Under the pieces are notes generated by a model that was given only the letters and a program-made list of their open reading frames with translations, was not told where the DNA came from and made no database searches. A DNA stretch of 64,000 nucleotides from Streptomyces sp. Tue6028 (GTDB lineage Bacteria; Actinomycetota; Actinomycetes; Streptomycetales; Streptomycetaceae), in the NCBI RefSeq assembly GCF_002300165.1, contig NZ_MLCE01000023.1:310001-374000 (forward strand). Direction: 5' to 3'. Shown piece by piece: positions 53,303-63,900 of this stretch. Each line of letters begins with the position of its first letter. The first letter of the stretch is position 1. A program made the translations under genes and the position numbers.

Positions 53303-55084
53303 ATGACTCGATCCGAACGTCCCGCCCGTAAGCGGCCGACGCGCGCACGTGGCGACGCCCAGAACGGCGGCGCCACGAGGAGCGGCGGCGCCGTGCAGAA
53401 CAGTGGCGCGAAGTCCGACGGCCCGGCACGCAGCGGCGGTTCCGCGAGGACCGGCGGTTCCGCCAGGTCCGGCGGTGCGGCTCGGACGGGTGGTGCCGCG
53501 CGGAACGCGAGCCGCGGCGCCGGCCGTGGTGCGGGCAGGGGCGCGACCCGCCCGGTCACGCCGCCGCAGGAGTTCTCCCTGCCCGAGACCGTCACGCCCG
53601 CACTGCCCGCCGTCGACTCCTTCGACGCCCTGGACATGCCCGCTGCGCTGACGAAGACCCTCGCCGCGAACGGTGTCACCGAGCCCTTCCCGATCCAGGG
53701 CGCGACCCTGCCCAACTCCCTCGCGGGCCGTGACGTCCTCGGCCGCGGCCGTACGGGATCGGGCAAGACGCTGGCCTTCGGGCTCGCCCTGCTGGCGCGC
53801 ACCGCGGGCCGCCGTGCCGAGCCGAGGGCGCCGCTCGCCCTCGTCCTGGTGCCCACCCGCGAGCTGGCCCAGCAGGTCGACGACGCGCTGACGCCGTACG
53901 CGACCTCCGTCCAGCTGCGCGTCGCCACGGCCGTCGGCGGGATGTCGATCGGCCGCCAGGCCGGTGCGCTGCGCCGCGGCGCCGAGGTGCTGGTGGCCAC
54001 TCCGGGCCGCCTCAAGGACCTCATAGAGCGGGGTGACTGCGTCCTGGACCAGGTCGCGATCACCGTGCTCGACGAGGCCGACCAGATGGCCGACATGGGC
54101 TTTTTGCCGCAGGTCACGGCGCTGCTGCGGCAGGTCGAGCCGGACGGCCAGCGGCTGCTGTTCTCGGCGACGCTCGACAAGAACATCGACCGTCTCGTGC
54201 GGATGTTCCTCACCGACCCCGTGGTGCACTCCGTCGACCCGTCGGCGGGCGCGGTGACCACCATGGAGCACCACGTGCTGCACGTGGCCGACGAGACCGA
54301 CAAGAAGGCCGTCGCCATGCGGATCGCGGCGCGCGACGGCCGGGTGATCCTCTTCGTCGACACCAAGCGCGGCGCCGACCGCTTCACCAAGCGGCTGCTC
54401 GCCAACGGCGTTCGGGCGTCCGCGCTGCACGGCGGGCGCAGCCAGCCGCAGCGCAACCGCACCCTCGACCAGTTCAAGAACGGCCAGGTCACCGCGCTGG
54501 TCGCCACCAACGTGGCGGCCCGCGGCATCCACATCGACGACCTCGACCTGGTCGTCAACGTGGACCCGCCCACCGACCACAAGGACTACCTGCACCGCGG
54601 CGGACGCACCGCGCGCGCGGGCGAGTCCGGCAGCGTCGTCACCCTCGTACTCCCGGAGCAGAAGCGGGAGATGACCCGGCTGATGGCCGACGCCGGCATC
54701 AGCCCGCGCACCGCCCGTGTCAGGTCCGGCGACGAGGAGCTGACCCGTCTGACCGGAGCCCGCGAGCCCTCCGGTGTCCCCGTGGTCATCGAGGTGCCGC
54801 AGCCCGCCGAGCAGCCGAAGCCGCGGGGCAGGACCCGTACCGGCACGGGACGCCGCGGCGGTTCCGGTGACGGCGGCGGGCGCCGTACGACGGCCGAGGG
54901 CGGCACGGGCTCGGCCCGCACGGACGGCGCCGGGCGCGCTCCGCGACGCCGCACGGGCCGCGGCCAGGAGGCCGTGGCGCAGAGCGGCGGCGGTCGCGGC
55001 CGCGGCGGGCAGAACCGCGGTGGCGCGGGCCGTGGCGGCAGGGACGGCGGAGGCAGGGACGGCGGCGGCCGCAGGGCCGCGTAG
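53303..55084 (+). CDS. DEAD-box RNA helicase with RGG-like tails
   Basis: 593-residue ATP-dependent RNA helicase. N-terminal tail of 85 residues with SGG/TGG/RGG-like repeats; helicase core with Q motif, Walker A GRTGSGKT, VLDEADQM (DEAD), SAT motif FSATLDKN, and C-terminal motifs VATNVAARGIHIDDLD and HRGGRTARAG; then a 100-residue Arg/Gly-rich tail (GGGRGRGGQNRGGAGRGGRD). Such tails bind RNA and may drive condensate formation. ATG 53303 has AGGAAGGAAAA upstream. Likely cold-shock partner of the preceding gene, though separated by a terminator. Confidence 0.94.
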   Translation: MTRSERPARKRPTRARGDAQNGGATRSGGAVQNSGAKSDGPARSGGSARTGGSARSGGAARTGGAARNASRGAGRGAGRGATRPVTPPQEFSLPETVTPALPAVDSFDALDMPAALTKTLAANGVTEPFPIQGATLPNSLAGRDVLGRGRTGSGKTLAFGLALLARTAGRRAEPRAPLALVLVPTRELAQQVDDALTPYATSVQLRVATAVGGMSIGRQAGALRRGAEVLVATPGRLKDLIERGDCVLDQVAITVLDEADQMADMGFLPQVTALLRQVEPDGQRLLFSATLDKNIDRLVRMFLTDPVVHSVDPSAGAVTTMEHHVLHVADETDKKAVAMRIAARDGRVILFVDTKRGADRFTKRLLANGVRASALHGGRSQPQRNRTLDQFKNGQVTALVATNVAARGIHIDDLDLVVNVDPPTDHKDYLHRGGRTARAGESGSVVTLVLPEQKREMTRLMADAGISPRTARVRSGDEELTRLTGAREPSGVPVVIEVPQPAEQPKPRGRTRTGTGRRGGSGDGGGRRTTAEGGTGSARTDGAGRAPRRRTGRGQEAVAQSGGGRGRGGQNRGGAGRGGRDGGGRDGGGRRAA

Positions 55085-55273
55085 CGCGCCCGCGGAAGCC
55101 CGTTCGAGGCCCCGGGGCGGGGCAGTTGGTGCCGCGCCCCGCGGTGACGCGGTGGCGGCCCGTGCACGACGGCTTTCGGGCCGCCGGGCCGTCTCGGCGA
55201 GCCGCCCGGCCGAGCCGAGCCTCGCCGGGGGAGCGGCGCCGCACCGCCCGCGGGCCCCGTGTCCCGACCGGTG

Positions 55274-56023
55274 TCAGGGGCTGCCGAAGAACCCGGGGTC
55301 GACCTTGTCGAGCTTCAGGGCGAAGTCCCGGTGGAGCTGGAGGATTTCGGCCAGCGGCACCGCGCGACGGCTGGTCGAGTGCAGGTCGCGTCGGGCCTCG
55401 GCCGACCACAGGAACGGGACGACGGAGAGGCCCTGCGTCCCGCCCAGGAGGCCGGACTCGGCACGCCAGCCCGGCCAGCGCAGGGTGTCGTAGAACCGGT
55501 CGGTGCCCTCGCGCAGGAACCATTCGAGCCACGCCCCGTGGCCCACTTCGAGGGCCTCCCAGCGCAGCGAGTCCGGCGCGAAGTAGACGATCTCACCGGG
55601 GCGTCCGGGGCGGCCCGCCGCTTCCGGGTCGGCGCCGTTGACGAGGAAGACCCCGCCCAGCACGTCGTGGCCGACGACGAGTCCGTTCGCGGGGCGCCAG
55701 GACGGGTCGAACCGCTCGGGGAACTCGTTGACCTCGGCGAGGCTCGGCAGGTCCGCCGACGCGCCGGGCAGTCCCGTGGAGGTGTCGGCGGCCGGGCTGC
55801 CGTAGATGCGCAGCCAGCCGCTGTCCAGCACCAGGCCACCGCAGTTGAGCACCAGACCGCCCAGCCAGGACCGCGCGGTGACCTGGAGCTGGAGCAGGGT
55901 GGCGCGCCCCAGCGCCGGGTCCGCGGGCAGGACGTCCATGGACACCCCGCTCGCGGCGAGTGCCTCGGACAGGAGCGGCCAGGAGGGCTCCTCGACGTCG
56001 GTCAGCTCGGTCAGGTCTCGCAT
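55274..56023 (-). CDS. DUF2625-family protein
   Basis: 249-residue cytosolic protein matching DUF2625 (opening MRDLTELTDVEEPSWPLLSE; VLNCGGLVLDSGWLRIYGS; VLGGVFLVNGADPEAAG; LEWFLREGTDRFYDTLRWPG). ATG 56023. No known function. Convergent with the helicase; the 55085-55273 spacer is GC-rich without a clear hairpin or gene. Confidence 0.82.
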   Translation of the reverse strand: MRDLTELTDVEEPSWPLLSEALAASGVSMDVLPADPALGRATLLQLQVTARSWLGGLVLNCGGLVLDSGWLRIYGSPAADTSTGLPGASADLPSLAEVNEFPERFDPSWRPANGLVVGHDVLGGVFLVNGADPEAAGRPGRPGEIVYFAPDSLRWEALEVGHGAWLEWFLREGTDRFYDTLRWPGWRAESGLLGGTQGLSVVPFLWSAEARRDLHSTSRRAVPLAEILQLHRDFALKLDKVDPGFFGSP

Positions 56024-56061
56024 GGATTCCCCGTGGGTCGGTCCGGACCGGAGTACTGCGC

Positions 56062-56379
56062 TCAGCAGGCCATCGTGCGCTCGCGGCGCACCGAGTACGT
56101 CACGAATCCGGCGCCCAGGGCGAGGAAGAGGGTGCCGCCGACGACGTACGGCGTCGTGTCGACGCTTCCGGTGTCGGCGAGCTGGGTGTGGGTCCCGTCG
56201 GACTGCGTGTCCGGGTCCGTCGCGGTGCGCGCCTCGGGGGTCGTCGTCACGGTGGCCGACGCCGAGGCGCCCGGACTGGGTTGGTCCTGGGTCGCGTTGG
56301 CGGACGGGACGAACCACAGGGCACCCAGGAGGGTCCCGGCTGCGGTGGCGGTCAGCAACGATCGACGTGCGGCGGACAC
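56062..56379 (-). CDS. LAXTG-type cell-wall anchored or membrane protein
   Basis: 105-residue exported protein: signal peptide (cleavage near ANA, residue 29), Thr/Ser/Pro-rich stalk, sorting motif LADTG, hydrophobic helix TPYVVGGTLFLALGAGFVTY and positively charged tail RRER. LAXTG is the class E sortase recognition motif of streptomycetes, so it is probably a sortase substrate. GTG 56379, AAGGGGAT about 10 nt upstream. Role of the short stalk unknown. Confidence 0.8.
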   Translation of the reverse strand: MSAARRSLLTATAAGTLLGALWFVPSANATQDQPSPGASASATVTTTPEARTATDPDTQSDGTHTQLADTGSVDTTPYVVGGTLFLALGAGFVTYSVRRERTMAC

Positions 56380-56489
56380 GAAATATCGATCCCCTTGTGG
56401 CGCGGGCGAATTGGCCGTGTGGGGCGATGCTAATGAAAGGCGCGGGTCGTGGGAAAGTCGCGCAACCCCTGGGCCTTACGCTCCGTCCC

Positions 56490-56834
56490 ATGAGTACTCC
56501 TGAGACATCACAGTTTGTACGGCTTCGTGTCGAACTCGTGCTGGAGATCGACGACGCCGACGCCGTCACCAAGGCCGCGCTGCGGCGTATCGCCGGGGAC
56601 ACCGACATGCCCGCGGACGAGCGCGCGCACGCCGAGAACGCGGTGACGGAAGACACGGCCGAGGCCCTCGCCTATCTGGTGGACCCGTTCGACCTGGTCA
56701 GCGAAGTGCCCGGGATCGAGCTCGCGCAGGCGTCGTGGAGCAGCGAGCCCATCGAATACGACCCCGATTCGCCCGACTGGGACCTCGACGAGGATGATGC
56801 TGACGAGGACGACGAGGAAGACACGCTCGGCTGA
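56490..56834 (+). CDS. Acidic hypothetical protein
   Basis: 114-residue soluble protein: a compact N-terminal part (VRLRVELVLEIDDADAVTKA, then AHAENAVTEDTAEALAYLVD) and a very acidic C-terminus (DLDEDDADEDDEEDTLG). ATG 56490, no strong ribosome site. No recognised domain; conserved-looking codon use and a terminator downstream support coding. Confidence 0.7.
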   Translation: MSTPETSQFVRLRVELVLEIDDADAVTKAALRRIAGDTDMPADERAHAENAVTEDTAEALAYLVDPFDLVSEVPGIELAQASWSSEPIEYDPDSPDWDLDEDDADEDDEEDTLG

Positions 56835-56852
56835 CGCGGCTTGGGGAAACGT

Positions 56853-56886
56853 GACCCCGGGCGGCAACCGCCGTCCGGGGTTTCTT
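56853..56886 (+). terminator. Terminator after the acidic protein gene
   Basis: ACCCCGGGCGG / CCGCCGTCCGGGGT hairpin (one bulge) followed by TTCTT. Confidence 0.7.
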
Positions 56887-57055
56887 CGTCTCAGCAGACG
56901 CACTGACCACATCCGCACCACCCGGCGCTTGTCCGAACGTGGTGTGCCCCACACTTCCGACGGGTGTGGAACGGGACGAACCGGTCGTAGCGTTGATGGT
57001 TCCTGCGGGGCCATTAGAGACATTTGGTTATTCGGCGACGATGGAGAAGCGTGTG

Positions 57056-58309
57056 ATGACGGACAGTAAGCGGCGCAGGGGCCTGATGGCCGCGTCCGCA
57101 CTGCTCGGCGGTGTTCTGGTGCTCTCTGGCTGCAGTGACGGCAACGCCAAGGCCGACGGCGACGGCGGCAGCGACAGCTCGTCGCAGGCCAAGGTCGACG
57201 AGGCGGCGGCCAAGAAGACCTCAGAGGCCCAGATCAAGATCACGCCCAAGGACGGCTCCGACAACGCCTCCATCAACAACGGCACCGCGGTCACGGTGAG
57301 CAAGGGCACGCTCACGTCCGTCACCATGCAGACCGCGGAGGGCACCGCGGTCGCTGGCCAGATATCCGCCGACAAGAAGAGCTGGAAGCCCACCGGCCAG
57401 CTCCAGCGGGCCACCACCTACAAGATCGCCGCCGAGGCCGCCGACTCCGAGGGCCGCACCGCCCACGAGAACGCCTCGTTCACGACGGTCTCCCCGGCCA
57501 ACAGCTTCATAGGCAACTTCACGCCGGAGGACGGCTCCACCGTCGGCGTCGGCATGCCGGTCTCGATCAACTTCAACAAGGCGATCACCGACAAGGCCGC
57601 CGTGCAGAAGGGGATCACCGTCTCCTCCAGCAGCGGCCAGGAGGTCGTCGGTCACTGGTTCAACGCCAACCGTCTGGACTTCCGGCCCGAGAGCTACTGG
57701 ACCGGCGGCTCCACGGTGACCCTGAAGCTCGACCTCGACGGCGTCGAGGGCGCGAGCGGCGTCTACGGCGTGCAGCAGAAGACGGTCACCTTCAAGATCG
57801 GCCGCAACCAGGTCTCGATCGTCGACGCCAAGACCAAGACCATGAAGGTCACCCAGGACGGCAAGACCATCAAGACCATCCCGATCTCGGCGGGCTCCCC
57901 CGAGAACAAGACGTACCAGGGCCAGATGGTGATCTCCGAGAAGTTCAAGGAGACCCGGATGGACGGCTCGACCGTCGGCTTCACGAACGACGACGGCAAG
58001 GGCGAGTACGACATCAAGGACGTGCCGCACGCCATGCGTCTGTCGAACTCCGGCACCTTCATCCACGGCAACTACTGGGGCGCCAAGTCCATCTTCGGCG
58101 CGGTGAACACCAGCCACGGCTGTGTCGGCCTGTCCGACACCAAGGGCGCCGGCGACAAGAACACCCCTGCCGCGTGGTTCTACGACAACTCGCTCATCGG
58201 TGACGTCGTCGTCGTGAAGAACACCGGCGACAAGACCATCGCCCCGGACAACGGCCTCAACGGCTGGAACCTGAACTGGACGGCGTGGAAGGCCGGCTCG
58301 GCCGTCTGA
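57056..58309 (+). CDS. L,D-transpeptidase lipoprotein
   Basis: Forms 3-3 cross-links in peptidoglycan or attaches partners to it. 417 residues: lipoprotein signal with LVLSGC, two immunoglobulin-like domains (about 50-280) as in LdtMt2, then a YkuD domain with catalytic Cys356 in NTSHGCVGLS and His in FIHGNYWGA. ATG 57056 follows GGAG by 9 nt; ATG 57041 is alternative. Stand-alone, with a strong terminator. Confidence 0.93.
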   Translation: MTDSKRRRGLMAASALLGGVLVLSGCSDGNAKADGDGGSDSSSQAKVDEAAAKKTSEAQIKITPKDGSDNASINNGTAVTVSKGTLTSVTMQTAEGTAVAGQISADKKSWKPTGQLQRATTYKIAAEAADSEGRTAHENASFTTVSPANSFIGNFTPEDGSTVGVGMPVSINFNKAITDKAAVQKGITVSSSSGQEVVGHWFNANRLDFRPESYWTGGSTVTLKLDLDGVEGASGVYGVQQKTVTFKIGRNQVSIVDAKTKTMKVTQDGKTIKTIPISAGSPENKTYQGQMVISEKFKETRMDGSTVGFTNDDGKGEYDIKDVPHAMRLSNSGTFIHGNYWGAKSIFGAVNTSHGCVGLSDTKGAGDKNTPAAWFYDNSLIGDVVVVKNTGDKTIAPDNGLNGWNLNWTAWKAGSAV

Positions 58310-58327
58310 GCCCGCTGAACCCGCCGA

Positions 58328-58359
58328 GGCGGCGGCGACCCCCACGGGTCGCCGCCGCC
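58328..58359 (+). terminator. Terminator after the L,D-transpeptidase gene
   Basis: 14-bp perfect stem GGCGGCGGCGACCC / GGGTCGCCGCCGCC with a CCAC loop. Confidence 0.8.
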
Positions 58360-58484
58360 TTCGCGTTCCCCGGGCCGCGCGCTCGCACAGGCTTCCGGGC
58401 CGACGCACAGCTCTTCTCACGGCCCGGCACAGCCTTCTCATCGTTCTCTTATTTCGGCCTTATCCCTTCATCACGCGCCGTACC

Positions 58485-58496
58485 TACCTTGCGGCC
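58485..58496 (+). promoter_or_regulatory. Leaderless-type -10 box of the ABC permease gene
   Basis: TACCTT (58485-58490), 6 nt, ATG 58497. Confidence 0.5.
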
Positions 58497-59969
58497 ATGT
58501 TCTTCACCTACCTGAGGCGCGAACTGCGCCGCCGCAGAAAGGCGGCCCTCGTCGTCGCCTCCGGACTCGCCCTGGGCATCGCCCTGGTCATCGTGGTCAG
58601 TTCCGTGTCCTCCGGCATGGAGAAGGCGCAGGGCAAGGTCCTCCAGTCGCTGTACGGACTGGGCACGGACATGACGGTCACCAAGGCGGCGGCGCCCGCG
58701 ACCGGCTCCAGCCAGCGCCCGCGGTTCAACTTCGACGCCCGGGACAGCGACTCGGACGAGGAGCAGAGCAGCGATCGCGTCATGGTGCAGGGCTTCCAGA
58801 CCCTGTCCGCCTCGACGGTCTCCAAGGTCGACGCGCAGAAGGGCGTCGCGGACTCCGTCGGCGGCCTGAGCCTGCAAGTCATCCGCATCGACGGACAGTT
58901 CACGCGCGGTCAGTTCAAGCAGGACCCGGACTCCGGCGGCAACCGGCAGGGCGGCGGCCCCGGCACCCAGCAGCCCCCGCAGGGCCGCGTCGAGGGCGGC
59001 GGCGCCGACTTCGACGTCAACAACTACTCGGTCTACGGCACCGACGTCACCAAGCCCGCCCTCGGCCCGCTGACCTCCTCGAAGATCACCAGCGGACGCA
59101 CCTTCAAGACCTCGGAGACCGACGCCAAGGTCGTCGTCGCCGACAAGTCGTACGCCAAGGAGAAGAAGCTCAAGGTCGGCGGCACCGTCACCATCAAGAA
59201 GGTCAAGTACGAGGTCATCGGCATCGCGACGCCCGACAGCGGTGACGCGGCGGCCAACCTCTACATCCCGCTCAAGCAGGCGCAGACGCTCAGCGACTCC
59301 AAGAACAAGGTCACCACGATCTACGTCAAGGCGTCCGACTCGCAGCAGATCGACAGCGTCAAGAGCACCATCCAGAAGAACATCTCCGGCACCACGGTCA
59401 CCACCTCCGCCGACCTCGCCGACACCGTCTCCGGCTCCCTGTCCACCGCCTCCGACCTGGCCTCGAACGTCGGCAAGTGGCTGTCGATCGCGGTGCTCGT
59501 CGCCGCCTTCCTGGTGGCCGGCCTGCTCACCTCCTCGGCCGTCTCCCGCCGCGTGCGCGAGTTCGGAACCCTCAAGGCGCTCGGCTGGAAGTCGGGCCGG
59601 GTGACCCGCCAGGTCGTCGGCGAGGCCATCGTCAACGGCCTGGTCGGCGGCGCCCTCGGCATCGCGATCGGCCTCGCCGGCGCGTACGTCGTCACCGAGA
59701 TCAGCCCCACCCTCCAGGCGGAGCTGGGCGGTTCGAACGGCGGATCCGGCGGCCCCGGTGGCGGCGGTCCGGGCGGCGGCGTCTTCGGCGGCCCCGGCCG
59801 GCAGACCGCGAGCAAGGCCCTCGACGTCGCGCTCACCGCGCCCGTCAGCCTGAACACCATCGTCGTCGCGGTCGCCCTCGCCGTCACCGGCGGGCTCGTC
59901 GCCGGCGCCTTCGGCGGCTGGCGTGCCTCCCGGCTGCGCCCCGCCGACGCCCTGCGTCGCGTCGAATAG
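58497..59969 (+). CDS. MacB/FtsX-type ABC permease
   Basis: 490-residue permease: TM1 (ALVVASGLALGIALVIVVSS), a large extracytoplasmic MacB_PCD domain (about 40-320) with a disordered Gly/Gln-rich insertion, then three helices (IAVLVAAFLVAGLLTSSAVS; EAIVNGLVGGALGIAIGLAG; VVAVALAVTGGLVAGAFGGW) and the C-terminal WRASRLRPADALRRVE signature. Between TM2 and TM3 there is another flexible Gly-rich loop (GGSNGGSGGPGGGGPGGG). Probably an exporter or mechanotransmission complex with the next gene. Confidence 0.9.
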   Translation: MFFTYLRRELRRRRKAALVVASGLALGIALVIVVSSVSSGMEKAQGKVLQSLYGLGTDMTVTKAAAPATGSSQRPRFNFDARDSDSDEEQSSDRVMVQGFQTLSASTVSKVDAQKGVADSVGGLSLQVIRIDGQFTRGQFKQDPDSGGNRQGGGPGTQQPPQGRVEGGGADFDVNNYSVYGTDVTKPALGPLTSSKITSGRTFKTSETDAKVVVADKSYAKEKKLKVGGTVTIKKVKYEVIGIATPDSGDAAANLYIPLKQAQTLSDSKNKVTTIYVKASDSQQIDSVKSTIQKNISGTTVTTSADLADTVSGSLSTASDLASNVGKWLSIAVLVAAFLVAGLLTSSAVSRRVREFGTLKALGWKSGRVTRQVVGEAIVNGLVGGALGIAIGLAGAYVVTEISPTLQAELGGSNGGSGGPGGGGPGGGVFGGPGRQTASKALDVALTAPVSLNTIVVAVALAVTGGLVAGAFGGWRASRLRPADALRRVE

Positions 59970-60008
59970 CCCGGCCCCCACGTACTCACGTATCCCAGGA
60001 GCTGCACC

Positions 60009-60692
60009 ATGTACGAACTCAGAGGCGTCACCAAGCGCTATACGCGGGGCAAGGAAGTCGTCGACGCGCTCGCCGGCGTCGATCTGACCATCGGGTCCGG
60101 GGACCGGCTCGTCATCCAGGGCCCCACCGGCGGCGGAAAGTCCACCCTTCTCCAGATGCTGGGCGGACTCGACCGTCCCACCTCCGGCAGCGTCGAACTC
60201 GACGGCACGGACATGGCGAGACTGTCCGAGGCCAAGCTGACCCGAGTGCGCAGCGAGAACATCGGTTTCGTCTTCCAGAGTTTCAACCTGATCCCCACGC
60301 TCACCGCCCAGGAGAACGTCGAGACCGCTCTCGTCCCCCTCGGTGTGAAGACGAAGGAGCGGCGCGAACGGGCCGCCGCGGCACTGGAGTCGGTGGGCCT
60401 CGCCGAGCGCCTCGGCCATCTGCCCGCCGAACTCTCCGGCGGTCAGCAGCAGCGCGTCGCGATCGCCCGCGCCCTGGTCAAGCAGCCCAAGGTACTGCTC
60501 GCCGACGAGCCCACAGGAAACCTCGACGAGTCCATGCGCGACGAGATCATGGACGTACTGGAAGCCATGTGGAAGGAGTACGGGCTCACTTTCATCATGG
60601 TCACCCACGACTCGTCGATCGCGAAGAAGGCCCCGCGACTCGCGACGATCCGCAAGGGCCGGATCACCGTCAAGGAGAACGCGGGGGCATGA
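60009..60692 (+). CDS. ABC transporter ATP-binding protein (LolD/MacB type)
   Basis: 227-residue ATPase: Walker A GPTGGGKST, Q-loop FVFQSFNLIP, signature LSGGQQQRVAIARAL, Walker B VLLADEPTGNLD and H-loop VTHD. Partner of the FtsX-type permease; 39-bp gap, same operon, AGGAG upstream. Confidence 0.94.
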   Translation: MYELRGVTKRYTRGKEVVDALAGVDLTIGSGDRLVIQGPTGGGKSTLLQMLGGLDRPTSGSVELDGTDMARLSEAKLTRVRSENIGFVFQSFNLIPTLTAQENVETALVPLGVKTKERRERAAAALESVGLAERLGHLPAELSGGQQQRVAIARALVKQPKVLLADEPTGNLDESMRDEIMDVLEAMWKEYGLTFIMVTHDSSIAKKAPRLATIRKGRITVKENAGA

Positions 60693-60789
60693 GGGAGCGC
60701 AGGAATCGCGAGGGCATGAAGACGTACAGAAGGGGGAGTGCGGGGGCGTAGCGGAACAACCCCGTCAACTCTTCACCCCCGCCACTGTA

Positions 60790-60835
60790 TTGGCGGCCGA
60801 TCACCCCCCGGGCATACTGCGTGTTCCGGGGGGTG
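60790..60835 (+). promoter_or_regulatory. Promoter with overlapping inverted repeat, S8 peptidase gene
   Basis: TTGGCG (60790-60795), 17 bp, CATACT (60813-60818): a regular vegetative-type promoter. A perfect 10-bp inverted repeat CACCCCCCGG (60802-60811) / CCGGGGGGTG (60826-60835) flanks the -10 box, a good position for an operator or a transcript-end hairpin. Confidence 0.5.
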
Positions 60836-60910
60836 CACGCGCATGTGTACGGGACCTCCCCCGGCCGGATGAACGAGTTCCTCGTCCGGATCACCTCTCC
60901 AGGGGGAGAC

Positions 60911-63900
60911 TTGCGCAGACAAGTGAAAAGAACGTGCGTCGCGAGCATCGCCACGGCGGCCGCCGTGGCCCTGACGGCGGGCATGACCAGCCCGGCGTCG
61001 GCCGAGGCCGCGCACGTGAGCAGCGACTCCGCGGCCAAAGGGACCTCCGGGCTCACCGCCCGGCACCACATCACGCTGATCACCGGCGACCGGGTGGCCG
61101 TCGACGCCGGGGGACGGGTCGTCGGCTTCGAACGCGCCGAAGGCCGCGCCCACATACCCGTGTTCGTCCGCAAGACGGCCGGCCACACCTTCGTCGTGCC
61201 GGCCGACGCCCAGCGGCTGATCGCCTCCGGGCGGCTCGACAAGCGCCTCTTCGACGTCACCGAACTGAACCGGGCGGCCACCCGCAAGGCCCAGAAGCAG
61301 GGCCTGAAGCTGATCGTCGGCTACCGGGGCGCCGCGGCCGCCGCCAAGGCCGACGTCCGGGACGCGGGCACGGTCCGCAGGACCCTCAGGTCACTGAACG
61401 CGGACGCGGTCCTCACCCCGCGGCAGGACGCGGCCGAGCTGTGGAACGCGGTCACGGACGACGGCACGGCCGCCGCGGGCATCGCGCACGTCTGGCTCGA
61501 CGGCGTCCGCAAGGCGAGCCTCGACAAGTCGGTGCCCCAGATCGGCGCCCCCAAGGCGTGGGCGGCCGGCTACGACGGCAAGGGCGTCAAGATCGCCGTC
61601 CTGGACACCGGGGTCGACGCGGCCCACCCGGACCTCAAGGACCAGGTGATCGCCGCCAAGAACTTCTCCACCTCCGCCGACGCCACCGACCACTTCGGAC
61701 ACGGCACGCACGTCGCGTCCATCGCGGCGGGCACCGGCGCGAAGTCGAACGGCAAGTACAAGGGCGTCGCGCCCGGCGCGAAGATCCTCAACGGCAAGGT
61801 CCTCAGCGACGACGGCTACGGCGACGACTCCGGCATCCTCGCGGGCATGGAGTGGGCCGCCGACCAGGGCGCGGACATCGTCAACCTCAGCCTGGGCGGA
61901 GGGGACACGCCGGAGATCGACCCGCTGGAAGCGGAGGTCAACAAGCTCTCCGAGGAGAAGGGCATCCTCTTCGCCATCGCCGCGGGCAACGACGGTGACT
62001 TCGGCGAGCAGACCGTCGGCTCCCCGGGCAGCGCGGCCGACGCGCTCACCGTCGGCGCCGTCGACGACAACGACAAGCTGGCGTCCTTCTCCAGCCGCGG
62101 CCCCGGCCTCGACGGCGCGATCAAGCCCGACGTGACCGCACCGGGCGTGGACATCACGGCCGCGGCGGCCCCGGGCAGCGTCATCGCCAAGGAGGTCGGC
62201 GAGAGGCCGCCGGGCTATCTGACGATCTCCGGTACGTCGATGGCGACCCCGCACGTCGCGGGCGCCGCCGCGATCCTCAAGCAGGAGCACCCGGACTGGA
62301 CGTTCGCCGAGCTCAAGGGCGCGCTCACGGGCTCCGCGAAGGGCGGCGCGTACACGCCGTTCCAGCAGGGAACCGGCCGTATCGCCGTCGACCGGGCGAT
62401 CAAGCAGACCGTCATCGCCGACCCCAGCTCGGTGGCCTTCCCCGTCGCGCAGTGGCCGCACACCGACGACAAGCCGGTGACCCGCAGCGTCACCTACCGC
62501 AACGTGGGCAGGACCGACGTCACCCTGACCCTCGCGGTGACCGCCACCGGCCCCAAGGGCCGGCCGGCCCCCGCGGGCTTCTTCACGCTCGGCGCGAAGA
62601 CGGTGAAGGTCCCGGCGGGCGGCAGGGCCTCCGTCGGCATCACGGCCGACACGAAGCTGGGCGGCACCACCGACGGCGCGTACGCGGCGTACGTGACCGC
62701 CACGGGCGGCGGCCAGTCCGTGCGCACCGCCGCGGCCGTGCAGCGCGAGGTGGAGTCCTACGACGTCAAGCTGAAGTACGTGACGCGGGACGGGGAGAAG
62801 CCCACCCACTTCACCGATCTGACCCCGTACACCGGAGCGGGCCGCGACTACGTCACGCAGGGCACCGGCGCCACGGAGACCGTCCGGGTCCCCAAGGGCA
62901 CCTACGCCCTGAGCTCCCAGCTGGTGAAGGACCCCGAGAAGCTGGAAGGCGGCCTGGACTGGCTCGTCCAGCCCCGGCTGAGCGTCACCCGGAACGTCTC
63001 GGTGACCGTCGACCAGCGGACGGCCAGGTCCGCCGACATCACCGTGCCGGACGCCGGGGCCAAGCCCGTCTCCGCGATCGTCTCGTACATGTACGCGCCC
63101 TCCGACTTCGGCTTCGGCTTCGGCGTGGAGTCCTTCGCGGACCTGCGGGTCGCCCACATCGGCCCGGCGCTCTCCTCCGGCCTGACGCAGAGCTGGTCGG
63201 GCGTCTGGACCAAGGGCGACGACACCGAGTACGACATCTTCACCGGCGGCAAGGTGACCAAGCTCCAGGGCGCGCACGTCAAGCACTACAAGGCGGGCGA
63301 CCTGGCCACCGTGAAGACCGGCATGGGCGCCGCGGCCTCCGGCAAGACGGGCGCCGTCACCGCGTACGGCTTTCTGACCGACGACTTCGCCTTCGGCGTC
63401 GGGGTCGAGCAGAAGCTGCCCGGCACCCGCACGCTGCACGTGTCCACCGGCGACCGCGTGCAGTGGAGCCTCGACTTCGAGCAGTACGGCGGCAAGGACG
63501 CCGACGGCTTCCCGCTCGGCGAGGCGTTCTACACGCTCGGTGACCCGCAGACCTTCGCGGCGGGCAGGAGCTACACGAAGACCTTCAACACCGGCGTCTT
63601 CGGGCCGAAGCTCAGCAGTGCGTACGGCGTCTTCCGCGACGGCCGCTACATCAGCGGCTACCTGCCGATGCTCGCCGACGGGCAGTCGCACGCCGGGGCC
63701 TCCCTCGTGACCTCGGTCAGGACGACCCTGTACCGCAACAACACGAAGATCGCCGAGAACGACGACCCGCTCGACGGCAGCGGCCGCTTCAAGGTGCCGG
63801 ACGCCGACGCGTCCTACCGGCTGACCACCTCCGTCAAGCGCTCCGTGAAGGTGGCCGCGGCCTCCACGCGGATCGACGCCTCCTGGACGTTCCGCTCCAA

